A stretch of 48,788 bases of DNA from Candidatus Culexarchaeum nevadense (GCA_025060975.1 JANZKA010000005.1:1-48788); one strand, 5' to 3'. Positions 16,773-25,451 are shown, numbered from the stretch's first letter. Made by a program: numbers and translations. The notes: generated by a model from the letters alone, not told the origin.

Positions 16773-16799
16773 AAACGAATATCCTATTTCAAACGAATA
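16773..16799 (+). promoter_or_regulatory. Direct repeats AAACGAATA in divergent promoter region
   Basis: AAACGAATA occurs at 16773-16781 and 16791-16799, 18 bp apart on one helical face (about two turns), next to further CGAAAA-type copies at 16759-16777. This lies between the recombination cluster (minus) and the ArsR-like gene (plus). Its position just before the TTG start suggests an operator, possibly for the adjacent regulator. No experimental support. Confidence 0.4.
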
Positions 16800-16815
16800 A
16801 TTTATGTGAAGAGAG

Positions 16816-17442
16816 TTGGATTGTCAATTAAATATTGAAGACATGAAAATCCTCAGTGAAGAAACTAGGGTAAAGATAATTAAACTACTATACGATAAGG
16901 GAGAACTTGGATTAAACGAAATAGCAGAACAAATAAAGAAGGCAAAATCAACAACATCAGAACATTTGAAAATACTACTAGAAAGCGAGTTCATAGAGAG
17001 AATACAAGTTGAGAGGGGATACAGATATAAATTGGCTGAAAAAGGGGTAAAAGCTGTAAAAATGCTGTATGAAAGTGAAAATATAAAACTTCGGAAAAGA
17101 TCAACTGGAGCATATATTCAGAGAATATTAAGGCAAAGGGGTGTATGGATTCAATTCGCAATACCAGTAATAACTGGAGCATCAATGACCATACTTAGCG
17201 GAATATCAAACATAATCATAGCACTATCAATACTAAATGGAATCCTCCTCGGAATAATGAAATCAAAATTCATAGACGTAGTAATTGGAGGAATCATATT
17301 CTCATTTATAACATCAATAGTATCAGCAGGGAAAATAGGGATACTTGCAATACCAATAACACTGACACTATCAATAGTAATATATATTTGTGTAGGAGGA
17401 TTAACATGGATAATAACTAGATTGGTGATTAAACATGGTTAA
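16816..17442 (+). CDS. Membrane-bound ArsR-like winged-helix regulator
   Basis: A 208-residue protein. Residues 1-75 form an ArsR/MarR-type winged helix (MKILSEETRVKIIKLLYDKGELGLNEIAEQIKKAKSTTSEHLKILLESEFIER). A short linker follows, and then three or four transmembrane helices (WIQFAIPVITGASMTILSGI, IIIALSILNGILLGIM, VVIGGIIFSFITSIVSA, IGILAIPITLTLSIVIYICVGGLTWII). This architecture suggests a DNA-binding domain tethered to the membrane. Start is TTG 16816 after GAAGAGAG; an internal ATG at 16843 is an alternative. The next gene, a zinc-ribbon protein, overlaps it by 8 nt. The signal sensed is unknown. Direct repeats just upstream may be its operator. Confidence 0.8.
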   Translation: MDCQLNIEDMKILSEETRVKIIKLLYDKGELGLNEIAEQIKKAKSTTSEHLKILLESEFIERIQVERGYRYKLAEKGVKAVKMLYESENIKLRKRSTGAYIQRILRQRGVWIQFAIPVITGASMTILSGISNIIIALSILNGILLGIMKSKFIDVVIGGIIFSFITSIVSAGKIGILAIPITLTLSIVIYICVGGLTWIITRLVIKHG

Positions 17443-17626
17443 AATATGCCCAGAATGTGGAGGAGAAATGTACTATGATAAAAAGGGATTCTACGTATGC
17501 CTAAAATGTGGATTAACAATATCAAAATTCGATTCAAACATAAAAGAGGTTAAAGAGAAGAACTTAACTGAGGAAGATAAAAAGAAGGAATACCTCAAAT
17601 GGTGGTTAAGTTCAAAAAAGAAGTAG
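17435..17626 (+). CDS. Small zinc-ribbon protein, 63 aa
   Basis: A 63-residue protein with an N-terminal zinc ribbon: CPECGGEMYYDKKGFYVCLKCG, i.e. two CxxC knuckles 15 residues apart. A charged Lys/Glu-rich tail ends in YLKWWLSSKKK. The ribbon is like those of TFB/TFS-type factors but no larger domain is attached. It overlaps the membrane-bound winged-helix regulator by 8 nt, so the two are coproduced and may act together. The tail may bind nucleic acid or protein. Function unknown. Confidence 0.78.
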   Translation: MVKICPECGGEMYYDKKGFYVCLKCGLTISKFDSNIKEVKEKNLTEEDKKKEYLKWWLSSKKK

Positions 17627-17651
17627 CCACAACCTCTAAAAGGTGACAAAG

Positions 17652-18434
17652 ATGAATAATTCAGTAATTGAAATAATAAGTATAGGGGAGGAACTTCTAA
17701 TAGGCAAAATAGTCAATACCAACGCACAATGGATTGCTAAAAAATTAACCGATATGGGATGGAAAGTTAGAAGAATAACCACCATTGGAGATGACGTAAA
17801 TGAAATAATCTCGGCAATAAGGGAATCTCTGAGTAGGGGGACCAAAGTTATAATAACCACAGGTGGATTAGGACCAACATTCGATGATAAAACAATAGAA
17901 GCAATATCAAAAGCAACAAACAGAAGGTTAATACTAGATGAAAATGTGCTGAAAGAAATAGAGGAGAAACTTAAAAGGAGGGGGAGAACTCTAAGTGAAC
18001 CAGCAAAGAAAATGGCATACATACCTGAGGGAAGTAAGATAATAAACAACCTGATAGGAACAGCTCCAGGGATAATACTTGAACATGAGGGGACAACAAT
18101 AATAGCTCTACCAGGAGTTCCAAGCGAAATGGAAGACATGTTTGAAAGAGAGATTACAAAGATTCTGGAATTTAAACATAAACTCCAAGAAAAAGAGCTA
18201 ACAATATATAACGTTCCAGAAGCTGAACTTGCACCAACAATAATAGAATTAATGAGAGAAATACCAAACATATACATAAAATCACATCCAAAAACTGAAT
18301 TGGGTGATAAAATAACTCTGAAACTACACATATACAGCCAAAAATATGAAGACAAAGATTGGGGTAAAATTGTAGAGAAGATAAAGGAGAAGATACGGGA
18401 AAAACATAATTACTGCGAAATAGAGGAAATATAA
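17652..18434 (+). CDS. CinA-type molybdopterin-binding-fold protein (COG1058)
   Basis: A protein of about 260 residues with the MoaB/MogA-like fold of the CinA N-terminal domain. IISIGEELLIGKIVNTNAQWIAKKL, VRRITTIGDDVNEIISAIRES, the sugar/nucleotide loop VIITTGGLGPTFDDKTIEAIS and TIIALPGVPSEMEDMFE are all conserved. No C-terminal PncC (NMN deamidase) domain is attached, as usual for archaeal stand-alone forms. The biochemical role is uncertain; bacterial relatives combine ADP-ribose/nicotinamide nucleotide hydrolysis. ATG 17652 is preferred over GTG 17643 because AGGTGA lies just before it. It follows the zinc-ribbon gene and precedes the GPN GTPase gene closely. Confidence 0.9.
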   Translation: MNNSVIEIISIGEELLIGKIVNTNAQWIAKKLTDMGWKVRRITTIGDDVNEIISAIRESLSRGTKVIITTGGLGPTFDDKTIEAISKATNRRLILDENVLKEIEEKLKRRGRTLSEPAKKMAYIPEGSKIINNLIGTAPGIILEHEGTTIIALPGVPSEMEDMFEREITKILEFKHKLQEKELTIYNVPEAELAPTIIELMREIPNIYIKSHPKTELGDKITLKLHIYSQKYEDKDWGKIVEKIKEKIREKHNYCEIEEI

Positions 18435-18439
18435 TTTGA

Positions 18440-19198
18440 TTGAAAATGGATACAATAATGCTTATTGGAACAGCAGGATCTGGTAAAAGCAGTCTAACAT
18501 ACACACTATCAAGATGGCTTGAAGAAAATGGTAAATTCACGGGAATACTAAACTTAGATCCAGGAGTTAGATGGCTACCATACTCCCCAGATATAGACAT
18601 AAGAGATTACATAAACCTAGACCAAATAATGATGCACTACGAACTCGGACCTAATGGAGCGTTGATAGCATCTGTAGACATGATGATAAATTACATAAAA
18701 GACTTAAGAGAAGAAATAAGAAGTCTGGATTGTGAATACCTATTAATAGATACCCCAGGCCAAATGGAACTCTTCGCTTTTAGAAGAGTTGGACCACAAG
18801 TAATTTCAAAGATATCAGAGGAAAACATGATAATACTATTTCTCATAGATGCAATGTTCACACAAAAACCAAGCGATTTCGCATCCGCACTATTACTTGC
18901 AACATCAGTGCAATATAGGTTCCTAAAACCACAAATAAATGTGATATCAAAAGCAGATCTACTAAATCAAAACATAAAAGAGAAAATAGAAGAATGGATA
19001 GAAGACCCTGAAACCCTAAAAATGGAAATAATATCCAGCGAAGATACCCTACAAGGTAATATAAGCCAGAAAATTGTAGACGTGATAAGTGAAGAAATGT
19101 TTGCAGAAGTCATTTTCACATCCGCAATAACAGGCGAGGGGGGAGATGCACTCCTCGGAAGAATAGAAAGAATACTGGGGAAAACGATAATAGAGTAA
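18440..19198 (+). CDS. GPN-loop GTPase
   Basis: A 252-residue P-loop GTPase of the GPN family. Walker A is GTAGSGKSS. The signature GPN tripeptide is present in YELGPNGALIASVD. Switch/Walker B is LLIDTPGQMELFAFR, and the guanine motif is NVISKADLL (for N/TKxD). Archaeal members form homodimers. Eukaryotic relatives assemble RNA polymerase II, and a similar chaperone role is inferred here. TTG 18440 is taken as start; ATG 18446 two codons downstream is equally possible. The gene sits 5 nt after the CinA-type gene, so they are probably cotranscribed. Confidence 0.93.
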   Translation: MKMDTIMLIGTAGSGKSSLTYTLSRWLEENGKFTGILNLDPGVRWLPYSPDIDIRDYINLDQIMMHYELGPNGALIASVDMMINYIKDLREEIRSLDCEYLLIDTPGQMELFAFRRVGPQVISKISEENMIILFLIDAMFTQKPSDFASALLLATSVQYRFLKPQINVISKADLLNQNIKEKIEEWIEDPETLKMEIISSEDTLQGNISQKIVDVISEEMFAEVIFTSAITGEGGDALLGRIERILGKTIIE

Positions 19199-19250
19199 GC
19201 AAAGTGTTTTTAAATTAGAGAAATTAAATTGGAGTGAGGTGTACAGATAA

Positions 19251-19949
19251 GTGACTATGGATGCAGTGAAAATAATTGAAAATGCATTAAAAGAGGGAAG
19301 AAAGTATCTAATGGAACATGAAGCAAAAAGCATATGTCAACAGTATGGAATGAGTGTAACTAGATTCAAAGTAGCAAAAGACTTGAATGAAGCATTAAAT
19401 TACGCTAAAGAAATAGGGTATCCAGTAGTCTTCAAAATAGTCTCACCAGACATAATACATAAAAGCGATGTGGGGGGAGTTATAGTAAACATAAAAAATG
19501 AAGAAGAAGCAATAAACGCGTATAAAAGAATAATGGAAAACATTGCAAGAAACAAACCAGATGCAAGAATAGTGGGAATACTTGTACAAGAAATGGCTCC
19601 AGCAGGATTAGAAGTAATAGTGGGTGCAATAAAAGACCCTCAATTTGGACATACAGTAATGTTCGGACTCGGTGGAATATTCGTTGAAATATTGAAAGAC
19701 GTAACATTCAGAATAACCCCACTAACCATAGAAGACGCAATGGAAATGATAAGAGAGATAAAAGGATACCCACTATTAAAAGGATACAGAGGACAACCCC
19801 CAGCCGATGAAAATACAATAATAGACATCATAATGAAAACATCAAAACTACTAACAGACTTCCCACAAATAAGCCAATTAGACCTCAATCCAATATTCGT
19901 ATATGAGAAAGGAGCAAAAATAGTGGATGCGAGGATAATACTAGAATGA
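19251..19949 (+). CDS. acdB: ADP-forming acetyl/acyl-CoA synthetase, beta (ATP-grasp) subunit
   Basis: A 232-residue ATP-grasp protein, the same length as separately encoded archaeal ACD beta subunits. Seen: VVFKIVSPDIIHKSDVGGVIVNI, with His70 matching the phosphorylated beta-subunit histidine; QEMAPAGLEVIVGAIKDPQFGHTVMFGLGGIFVE; and LDLNPIFVYEKGAKIVDARI. The enzyme makes ATP (or GTP) from acyl-CoA, ADP and phosphate at the end of sugar or peptide fermentation. It needs a CoA-ligase alpha subunit, which is not in this window, so the alpha gene must be elsewhere. GTG 19251 follows GAGGTG; ATG 19257 is an alternative. The stop overlaps the next gene's ATG. Confidence 0.93.
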   Translation: MTMDAVKIIENALKEGRKYLMEHEAKSICQQYGMSVTRFKVAKDLNEALNYAKEIGYPVVFKIVSPDIIHKSDVGGVIVNIKNEEEAINAYKRIMENIARNKPDARIVGILVQEMAPAGLEVIVGAIKDPQFGHTVMFGLGGIFVEILKDVTFRITPLTIEDAMEMIREIKGYPLLKGYRGQPPADENTIIDIIMKTSKLLTDFPQISQLDLNPIFVYEKGAKIVDARIILE

Positions 19950-20821
19950 TCAACGAGGAAAATATACTAAATGAAATAAGCAAACTAAGAGAAACATATA
20001 AGCAGTTAGAAAAAGAGAGAGAAAAACTGTTAGAGGAAAGAGGAAGAATAAAAGAGGATATAGACAGACTAAACGAAGAAATAAGTAAAGTATACAAAGT
20101 TATGGGGAATATAAATCAAAAAGTCATGGAAAAGATCAATTATAAGAAAGAACTAATACAATCGTTAAAAGAGAAAAGTAGAGAAATAATAGACATGAAA
20201 AAAAGAATGGAAGAAATAATGAAACAAATTAAAGAAAGCAATTTAAAGACAAATAGAGATGATACGGAGATAAGAAGAGAAATAGAAGAATTGGAATGGA
20301 AACAGCAGACAACAATAATGTCAAAAGACGAAGAAGAAAGAATAGTGAGAAGAATTGCAGAGCTAAGCAGACTATTAAAAAACATCGAGAAATTAAAGAA
20401 AGCAAAAAATGAGTATACGGAAATGAAAAAGAAGATAAGCGAGAAAATGGTAGAAAGGGAAAAAATTGAGGAGGAAATAAATGAACGAAGTAAAGAGATA
20501 AATGAATTGATTAAGGATAAAGAGGAAATAAAAGAGAAAATCGCCAAAATAAAGGAAGAAAGGCAAAGAAAAATGGAAAAATTAAATGAATTAAATAACC
20601 GCATAAAAGATTTGTTAAAAAAAGAGGAGGAAATAAGAAATAGGATTGTAGAATTGCAGATAGAAATGAACAGAATGAAACTCATTAAAAAGAGAGAAGA
20701 AGAAATTAAGATAAAGGAGGAGCTAGCCAGGAGAGCTCTTGAAAAGATTAAAAGAAAAGAAAAACTGAGTTTCGAAGAGTTCCAAGCATTAATGGAAATG
20801 AACAAAAATAATCAACTATAA
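19946..20821 (+). CDS. Archaeal long coiled-coil protein (COG1340-like)
   Basis: A 291-residue, almost continuous coiled coil, extremely rich in Glu, Lys and Ile. The central block LEWKQQTTIMSKDEEERIVRRIAELSRLLKNIEK (about 115-150) matches the conserved signature of COG1340 archaeal coiled-coil proteins. The C-terminal SFEEFQALMEM is a small non-coil cap. There is no ATPase head, so it is not SMC or Rad50. Function of the family is unknown. It overlaps the acdB stop by 4 nt (ATGA), giving coupled translation. Confidence 0.82.
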   Translation: MINEENILNEISKLRETYKQLEKEREKLLEERGRIKEDIDRLNEEISKVYKVMGNINQKVMEKINYKKELIQSLKEKSREIIDMKKRMEEIMKQIKESNLKTNRDDTEIRREIEELEWKQQTTIMSKDEEERIVRRIAELSRLLKNIEKLKKAKNEYTEMKKKISEKMVEREKIEEEINERSKEINELIKDKEEIKEKIAKIKEERQRKMEKLNELNNRIKDLLKKEEEIRNRIVELQIEMNRMKLIKKREEEIKIKEELARRALEKIKRKEKLSFEEFQALMEMNKNNQL

Positions 20822-20857
20822 GTATAACTAGAAAAAACAATATTTTGTGGTAATTAG

Positions 20858-21958
20858 ATGAATAAAAGTACTGAAAGACTGCTTGTAATATGTGTAGATA
20901 AAGACAATGATGTGGGGAAAGCTACTGGATTAAAAACACCTATAATAGGGAGAGAGAAAAACGTTGAAGCTGCTGTTAAATTTGCAATAACAGCTCCAGA
21001 AGACTCCGATGTAAATGCAATATTTGCAGCCATAAAGGTTTATGATGAATTAAAACGTAACAACATAGAATGTGAAATTGCAACCATAGCGGGAGAAGCA
21101 GAAGGGGGGTTAAAATCGGATATTAAGATAAGGGATGAACTAAATGAAGTTTTAGAATCATATCAAGCTACTGGAGCAATATTTGTGAGTGACGGTGCAG
21201 CAGATGAACTCATAATACCAATAATACAATCAAGGATACCAATAGTATCCATTAAAAGGATAATAATACAGCAGGAAAGGGGGGTTGAAGAGACATACAT
21301 ATTATTTGCCAGATACCTCAGGAAGATAGTTGAAGAATCACAGTATGCAAGGATATTTCTAGGGATACCTGGATTACTATTCTTATCAATAGCAATACTG
21401 ATAGCCACTGGATACTCACAATATGCAGGTATGGGTGCATTATTCATCGTTGGTATTGCATTTATTATACGTGGATTCTCCATAGATACACATGTAATTG
21501 GATGGTTGAAATCTTCCCCAATAATATTTTTCTCAAGCCTAATGGGGACAATAACAATACTGATATCAATGTACATGGGTATTGGAAAAGTTCTATCTGA
21601 AGTTGCTGTAAATCCAACTTTAATGGGCAATATAGCTGGAATGACAGGAATATTCATAGATGTATCAAGCGACATAATACTAATAGGCTTCTCCATAATA
21701 ATTGGAGGCAGAATTATTGAGAAAACTTTAAGAAAGAGTAGTAAAGTTTGGCACAACATAGTTAGTTTAACATTTATAGTAACTATAAGGCCACTCTTAA
21801 AGGGAGTTGCAGAAACACTAATAAAACAAGAATACTCAATTCAAGCAATCCTAACACCACTACTAATACCAACTATCACCACCATAACACTAATAATATT
21901 CTTCACATTAATAGAAGGTGTAATCCCGAAGAGAAGAGGGAAGAAGAATGAAAATTAG
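20858..21958 (+). CDS. DUF373 family membrane protein
   Basis: A 366-residue protein typical of DUF373. The N-terminal ~150-residue soluble domain (RLLVICVDKDNDVGKATGLKTPIIGREKN, EIATIAGEAEGGLKSDIKIRDEL, ATGAIFVSDGAADELIIPIIQSRIPI) is followed by six or so transmembrane helices starting at ARIFLGIPGLLFLSIAILIATGY. It is widespread in archaea and of unknown function. The gene has its own spacing of 36 nt from the coiled-coil gene. Its end overlaps the nucleoside phosphorylase start by 11 nt, suggesting cotranscription. Confidence 0.88.
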   Translation: MNKSTERLLVICVDKDNDVGKATGLKTPIIGREKNVEAAVKFAITAPEDSDVNAIFAAIKVYDELKRNNIECEIATIAGEAEGGLKSDIKIRDELNEVLESYQATGAIFVSDGAADELIIPIIQSRIPIVSIKRIIIQQERGVEETYILFARYLRKIVEESQYARIFLGIPGLLFLSIAILIATGYSQYAGMGALFIVGIAFIIRGFSIDTHVIGWLKSSPIIFFSSLMGTITILISMYMGIGKVLSEVAVNPTLMGNIAGMTGIFIDVSSDIILIGFSIIIGGRIIEKTLRKSSKVWHNIVSLTFIVTIRPLLKGVAETLIKQEYSIQAILTPLLIPTITTITLIIFFTLIEGVIPKRRGKKNEN

Positions 21959-22697
21959 AATTGGAATTATTGGGGGATCTGGACTTGAAAATGCGGTAGA
22001 AGGAGAGAAGATAATAGTGAACACACCGTATGGTGAGGTATACGTTAAAATAGGTATTATGGCAAATGAGAGAGTTGCATTTATACCTAGACATGGAGAG
22101 AAACATGAAAACCCACCACATAAAGTAAATTATAGGGGAAATTTGTGGGCATTAAAAACACTTGGAGTTGAAAGAGTGATAGCTACAAATGCTGTTGGAG
22201 GAATAAGAAATGGGCTAAATCCGGGAGACCTCCTAATACCACATGATTTCATAGATTTCACAAAGGGGAGGACATACACATTTTACGATCAAAAAGCAAT
22301 TCACATAGATTTAACAACACCATACTGCCCGGAACTCAGAAAATTAATAATTGATGTTGCAGAGGAGATGAACATTAAAGTTTGGGATAGCGGAGTATAT
22401 GTGTGTACAGAAGGTCCTAGATTTGAAACTCCATCCGAAATAAGGATGTTTAGGCTTTTAGGAGCAGACGTTGTAGGAATGACCGGAGTTCCAGAAGTCA
22501 TTCTGGCAAGAGAATTGAAAATGTGTTATGCGACAATATGTGTGATCACAAATTACGCTGCTGGAATGCAGAAGAGAATTTCACAGGAGGAAGTAGATGA
22601 AATAATGAAGGGAAGGATGAAAACGGTTATTGAAATTATAAATGGGGTTGTCCAAAGAATACCGATTGAACGTAAAAATTGTATGTGTGGATTATAG
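21948..22697 (+). CDS. mtnP: S-methyl-5'-thioinosine / 6-oxopurine nucleoside phosphorylase-like enzyme
   Basis: A 249-residue PNP/MTAP-family trimeric phosphorylase. Seen: phosphate loop GIIGGSGL; PRHGEKHENPPHKVNYRGN; ATNAVGGI; VCTEGPRFETPSEI; and MTGVPEVILAREL. At the base-binding position the sequence is TNYAAG with Asn202. Asn here, rather than Asp, indicates preference for 6-oxopurines (methylthioinosine, inosine, guanosine) over methylthioadenosine. The C-terminus carries a CxC pair (Cys245, Cys247), as in thermostable archaeal MTAP II enzymes. It would salvage the methylthio-nucleoside made from S-adenosylmethionine, after deamination by an enzyme not in this window. The specificity call is inference. 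Confidence 0.88.
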   Translation: MKIRIGIIGGSGLENAVEGEKIIVNTPYGEVYVKIGIMANERVAFIPRHGEKHENPPHKVNYRGNLWALKTLGVERVIATNAVGGIRNGLNPGDLLIPHDFIDFTKGRTYTFYDQKAIHIDLTTPYCPELRKLIIDVAEEMNIKVWDSGVYVCTEGPRFETPSEIRMFRLLGADVVGMTGVPEVILARELKMCYATICVITNYAAGMQKRISQEEVDEIMKGRMKTVIEIINGVVQRIPIERKNCMCGL

Positions 22698-22708
22698 GGA
22701 GCTCACAT

Positions 22709-23797
22709 TTAGAAGAACACTCTTTCTAGTCTGTTAAGAATTTCACATCCATCATCACGTACTAGAGCCATCTCCTCGATCCTAACACCACCAACCCCCT
22801 TAATGTATATTCCAGGTTCTATAGTGACGACGCTTCCACTCAATAGAGGCGAATTGTTCCTGGAATTTAACCCAGGTTCTTCGTGAACTGCCAAACCAAC
22901 ACCATGACCAAGACTATGAGTGAAGTACTTACCATAACCATACTTCTCTATCACACGTCTAGCAGCAGCATCAACTTCAGCTCCAGTAACTCCTGCAGAA
23001 AGAACATCCACGGCAGCATCTATAGCTTCAAGTACAGGGATGAACATCTTCTTCAAATCCTCATGTATGGAGCCTATAGCAATAGTTCTAGTTATATCTG
23101 AACAATATCCACCATACTTAGCGCCAACATCTATAACGACCAATTCACCTTGACAAACCCTTTTCTGCGTTGTGGAGGCATGTGGATAAGCTGAACGCAC
23201 CCCGGAAGCAACTATGCTATTAAAAGCATACCCCTCAGAGCCAGCCTTTCTCATAGCATACTCAATTTCGCCTGCAATCTCCACTTCACTTAACCCTTCA
23301 TGTACAATACCCAGTAAATGTTTAATGCTTTTTTCAGATATGTTTAGAGCTTTCCTAATAAGATCGATTTCCTCAGAATCCTTTACAGATCTAATTTGCA
23401 ATATGACTGTTGAGAAATCAATGAATTCAGATACATTTAGTTTCTTAGCCAACGTGGAATACATATCAATATTCATGTATTGGCGTTCTACTGCGATATT
23501 CCCATTTATGTTAAGCTCAGTTAACTTAGAAATAATAACTTCAGATAAACTCATGTTTGCTTTAAGGGGAATTACCACACCATACTTGACGGTCTCCGTG
23601 GCTTCATCAAACTCCAGCTCCGAAACTAATAATATGGGTTCACCTTCAACGGGAACTATTAAGCTTCTACCCCTAGGGAACCCCGTTAAGTAGTACATAT
23701 TTAGTGTATTGAACACTATTGCAGCTTTAACCCCCCTCTTTTCAAGCTCCCCATACACCATTGATAGACGTTTCTTAAATGTTTGAATAGATGCCAA
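22709..23797 (-). CDS. pepQ: Xaa-Pro dipeptidase/aminopeptidase (M24 family)
   Basis: A 362-residue pita-bread metallopeptidase with the usual N-terminal creatinase-like domain (1-125: AAIVFNTLNMYYLTGFPRGRSLIVP). The catalytic domain's metal ligands are present in VIDVGAKYGGYCSDITRT (two Asp), HSLGHGVGLAVHEEP (His), TIEPGIYI (Glu) and VRIEEMALV (Glu). It cleaves dipeptides or N-terminal residues preceding proline, in peptide turnover. Its length matches PepQ. It is convergent with the nucleoside phosphorylase gene and is followed, on the other side, by a 75-nt gap to hypE on the same strand. Confidence 0.94.
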   Translation of the reverse strand: MASIQTFKKRLSMVYGELEKRGVKAAIVFNTLNMYYLTGFPRGRSLIVPVEGEPILLVSELEFDEATETVKYGVVIPLKANMSLSEVIISKLTELNINGNIAVERQYMNIDMYSTLAKKLNVSEFIDFSTVILQIRSVKDSEEIDLIRKALNISEKSIKHLLGIVHEGLSEVEIAGEIEYAMRKAGSEGYAFNSIVASGVRSAYPHASTTQKRVCQGELVVIDVGAKYGGYCSDITRTIAIGSIHEDLKKMFIPVLEAIDAAVDVLSAGVTGAEVDAAARRVIEKYGYGKYFTHSLGHGVGLAVHEEPGLNSRNNSPLLSGSVVTIEPGIYIKGVGGVRIEEMALVRDDGCEILNRLERVFF

Positions 23798-23872
23798 AAG
23801 GACACCAAAAATAAAATTAAGGATACTTCAAAATTTAAATGCATTGTTTGAGGATTTAATTATCCACTCACA

Positions 23873-24898
23873 TTAACAAATCCTGGGAAGCTGCGATCCA
23901 ATTGGTGGCGGGACTATCCTACTACCTCCAATCACAGTTTCCATAATAACATATCCCTTTGGACTACTTCTAACTTCACCAATTATATTTGCAGACTCGC
24001 AACCTCTAAATTCCCTTATTCTATTTAGGATATCTTCTGCATATGCTGGATTCACACTTAAAACAGCTCTACCTTCACAGGCTAAGTATAGGGGGTCTAA
24101 ACCCATCATTTCACATACAGCTTTGACTTCAGGTCTAATTGGTATTTTGGATTCATCAATCCATATACCAACATTACATTTACTCGCCCAAACATTTAAA
24201 ACCCCAGCTAAACCTCCTCTTGTAGGGTCTTTGGCAGCATGAACTCCACCAACTTCAAGTGCAGCTTCAATCACATTATGTATTGCAGCTACATCAGATT
24301 TTATTTCTCCAATAAATGATAATCCCTCTCTAACAGACATTAAAGCAATTTCATGCTCACCGATACTCCCAGTAACAATTATCTTATCCCCACACTTAAT
24401 GCCACGATCAGTAATAATTTTACCCCTAGACACTAAACCAATCCCAGTCATGCCAATAACTATTTTATCCAGCTTACCCCTAGGCATAACCTTAAAATCC
24501 CCTCCCAAGATGGCAACACCATTTTCTTCAGCAGTTTTGATCATTGAGTTAACTACAAGTTCAAGATCTACCATTGGAAACCCCTCTTCAACGATTATAT
24601 TATCCATAATAGCAATTGGCTTAGCACCCATGACAGCAAGATCATTAATTGTACCACATACAGCTAGGATGCCAATATCCCCACCTGGGAAAAATATCGG
24701 GTCAACAGTATAACCATCTGAAGTCATAACAAGCTCAAAATCACCAATAGGGATCGATACACCATCATCAAAATCCCTTAAACCTACACCTCCAAAAACA
24801 TTATGAAACTTAACTTTATTAACAAAGAGTCTTTCAATAAGCTTATCAGTAAGTTGCCCACCACTACCATGGAAAAGCTTCACAAAATCATCAAGCAT
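23873..24898 (-). CDS. hypE: Hydrogenase maturation protein HypE
   Basis: A 341-residue PurM/AIR-synthase-like ATPase that dehydrates the S-carbamoylated C-terminal cysteine to a thiocyanate, donating CN to the NiFe hydrogenase Fe. Seen: KLFHGSGGQ at the N-terminus, DDGVSIPIGDFELVMTSDGYTVDPIFFPGGDIG, the conserved AAKDPTRGGLAGVLN and GRAVLSVN. The protein ends PRIC, with the terminal Cys required for carbamoylation. ATG 24898 is chosen because upstream residues in the longer frame ([15 protein letters not shown]...) are non-family sequence. It is separate from other hyp genes. With NikR in the same window, it argues for a working NiFe hydrogenase. Confidence 0.95.
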   Translation of the reverse strand: MLDDFVKLFHGSGGQLTDKLIERLFVNKVKFHNVFGGVGLRDFDDGVSIPIGDFELVMTSDGYTVDPIFFPGGDIGILAVCGTINDLAVMGAKPIAIMDNIIVEEGFPMVDLELVVNSMIKTAEENGVAILGGDFKVMPRGKLDKIVIGMTGIGLVSRGKIITDRGIKCGDKIIVTGSIGEHEIALMSVREGLSFIGEIKSDVAAIHNVIEAALEVGGVHAAKDPTRGGLAGVLNVWASKCNVGIWIDESKIPIRPEVKAVCEMMGLDPLYLACEGRAVLSVNPAYAEDILNRIREFRGCESANIIGEVRSSPKGYVIMETVIGGSRIVPPPIGSQLPRIC

Positions 24899-24917
24899 AA
24901 CCACAAACCAAAACATA

Positions 24918-24932
24918 ATACTTATAAAGTAT
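24918..24932. promoter_or_regulatory. Palindromic TATA element shared by divergent hypE and eS8 genes
   Basis: ATACTT-ATA-AAGTAT forms a perfect inverted repeat around a TATA-like core (CTTATAAAG). Its centre is about 27 nt from the hypE ATG, so hypE could be transcribed leaderless. On the other strand it is about 49 nt from the eS8 TTG, leaving a leader that includes GGGTGAAG. It may serve both directions, or may be bound as an operator. Confidence 0.45.
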
Positions 24933-24973
24933 AAGATAAAAATATCGTGATGATACAGTAAAGGGTGAAGTAA

Positions 24974-25372
24974 TTGAGTTACTACCAAGGGAATGACCTT
25001 AAAAAACCCTCAGGAGGAAGAAAGAGACCTTATAGGGAGAAGAGGAAATATGAATTAGGAAGACCTCCAACAAACACTATTCTAAGCGAAAGTGAAGAAA
25101 GAGTAAAAATCAGAGTTCGCGGTGGAAACATTAAAATTAGGGAGAAGAAAGCTGCATACGCAAACGTAGCAATAAAAGATGATAGTGGAGTAAAGGTAGT
25201 AAAAGTTAAGATCACACGGGTAAAGAGTAATCCAGCAAACCCAGAATATTCAAGGAGGGGGATAATAACGAAAGGGGCAATTATAGAAACACCAATAGGA
25301 GAAGCAAAAGTTACTTCAAGGCCAGGTCAGCATGGAATTGTAAATGCAGTATTAATAAAGAAGAAGAGCTAA
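24974..25372 (+). CDS. rps8e: Small-subunit ribosomal protein eS8
   Basis: A 132-residue eS8, typical of archaeal length. [35 protein letters not shown] is the family N-terminus (the first residue comes from TTG). [32 protein letters not shown] and the C-terminal [14 protein letters not shown] are diagnostic. The start TTG is preceded by GGGTGAAG. It is the first gene in a plus-strand run of information genes (SRP19, Gar1, TFB, TFE-beta, RlmE). It is divergent from hypE, with a shared palindromic TATA region. Confidence 0.96.
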   Translation: MSYYQGNDLKKPSGGRKRPYREKRKYELGRPPTNTILSESEERVKIRVRGGNIKIREKKAAYANVAIKDDSGVKVVKVKITRVKSNPANPEYSRRGIITKGAIIETPIGEAKVTSRPGQHGIVNAVLIKKKS

Positions 25373-25451
25373 AAATAGAATGAAATTAGCCAAAAGTAAA
25401 GGGTAATATCAAATAACTCTACAAAACAGATCTCCATAATATAAGATTAAA

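Noticed and set aside
17636-18355. 239-codon minus-strand frame opposite the CinA-type gene
   Set aside because: Antisense shadow: the plus-strand protein has complete family motifs while this one is a low-complexity Ser/Ile/Leu run.
20140-20805. 221-codon minus-strand frame opposite the coiled-coil gene
   Set aside because: It is the mirror of Glu/Lys-rich codons, giving Phe/Ser repeats; no independent evidence.
24899-24988. 30-residue N-terminal extension of HypE
   Set aside because: Overlaps eS8 and its promoter; extension is not family sequence, and ATG 24898 matches the HypE start.
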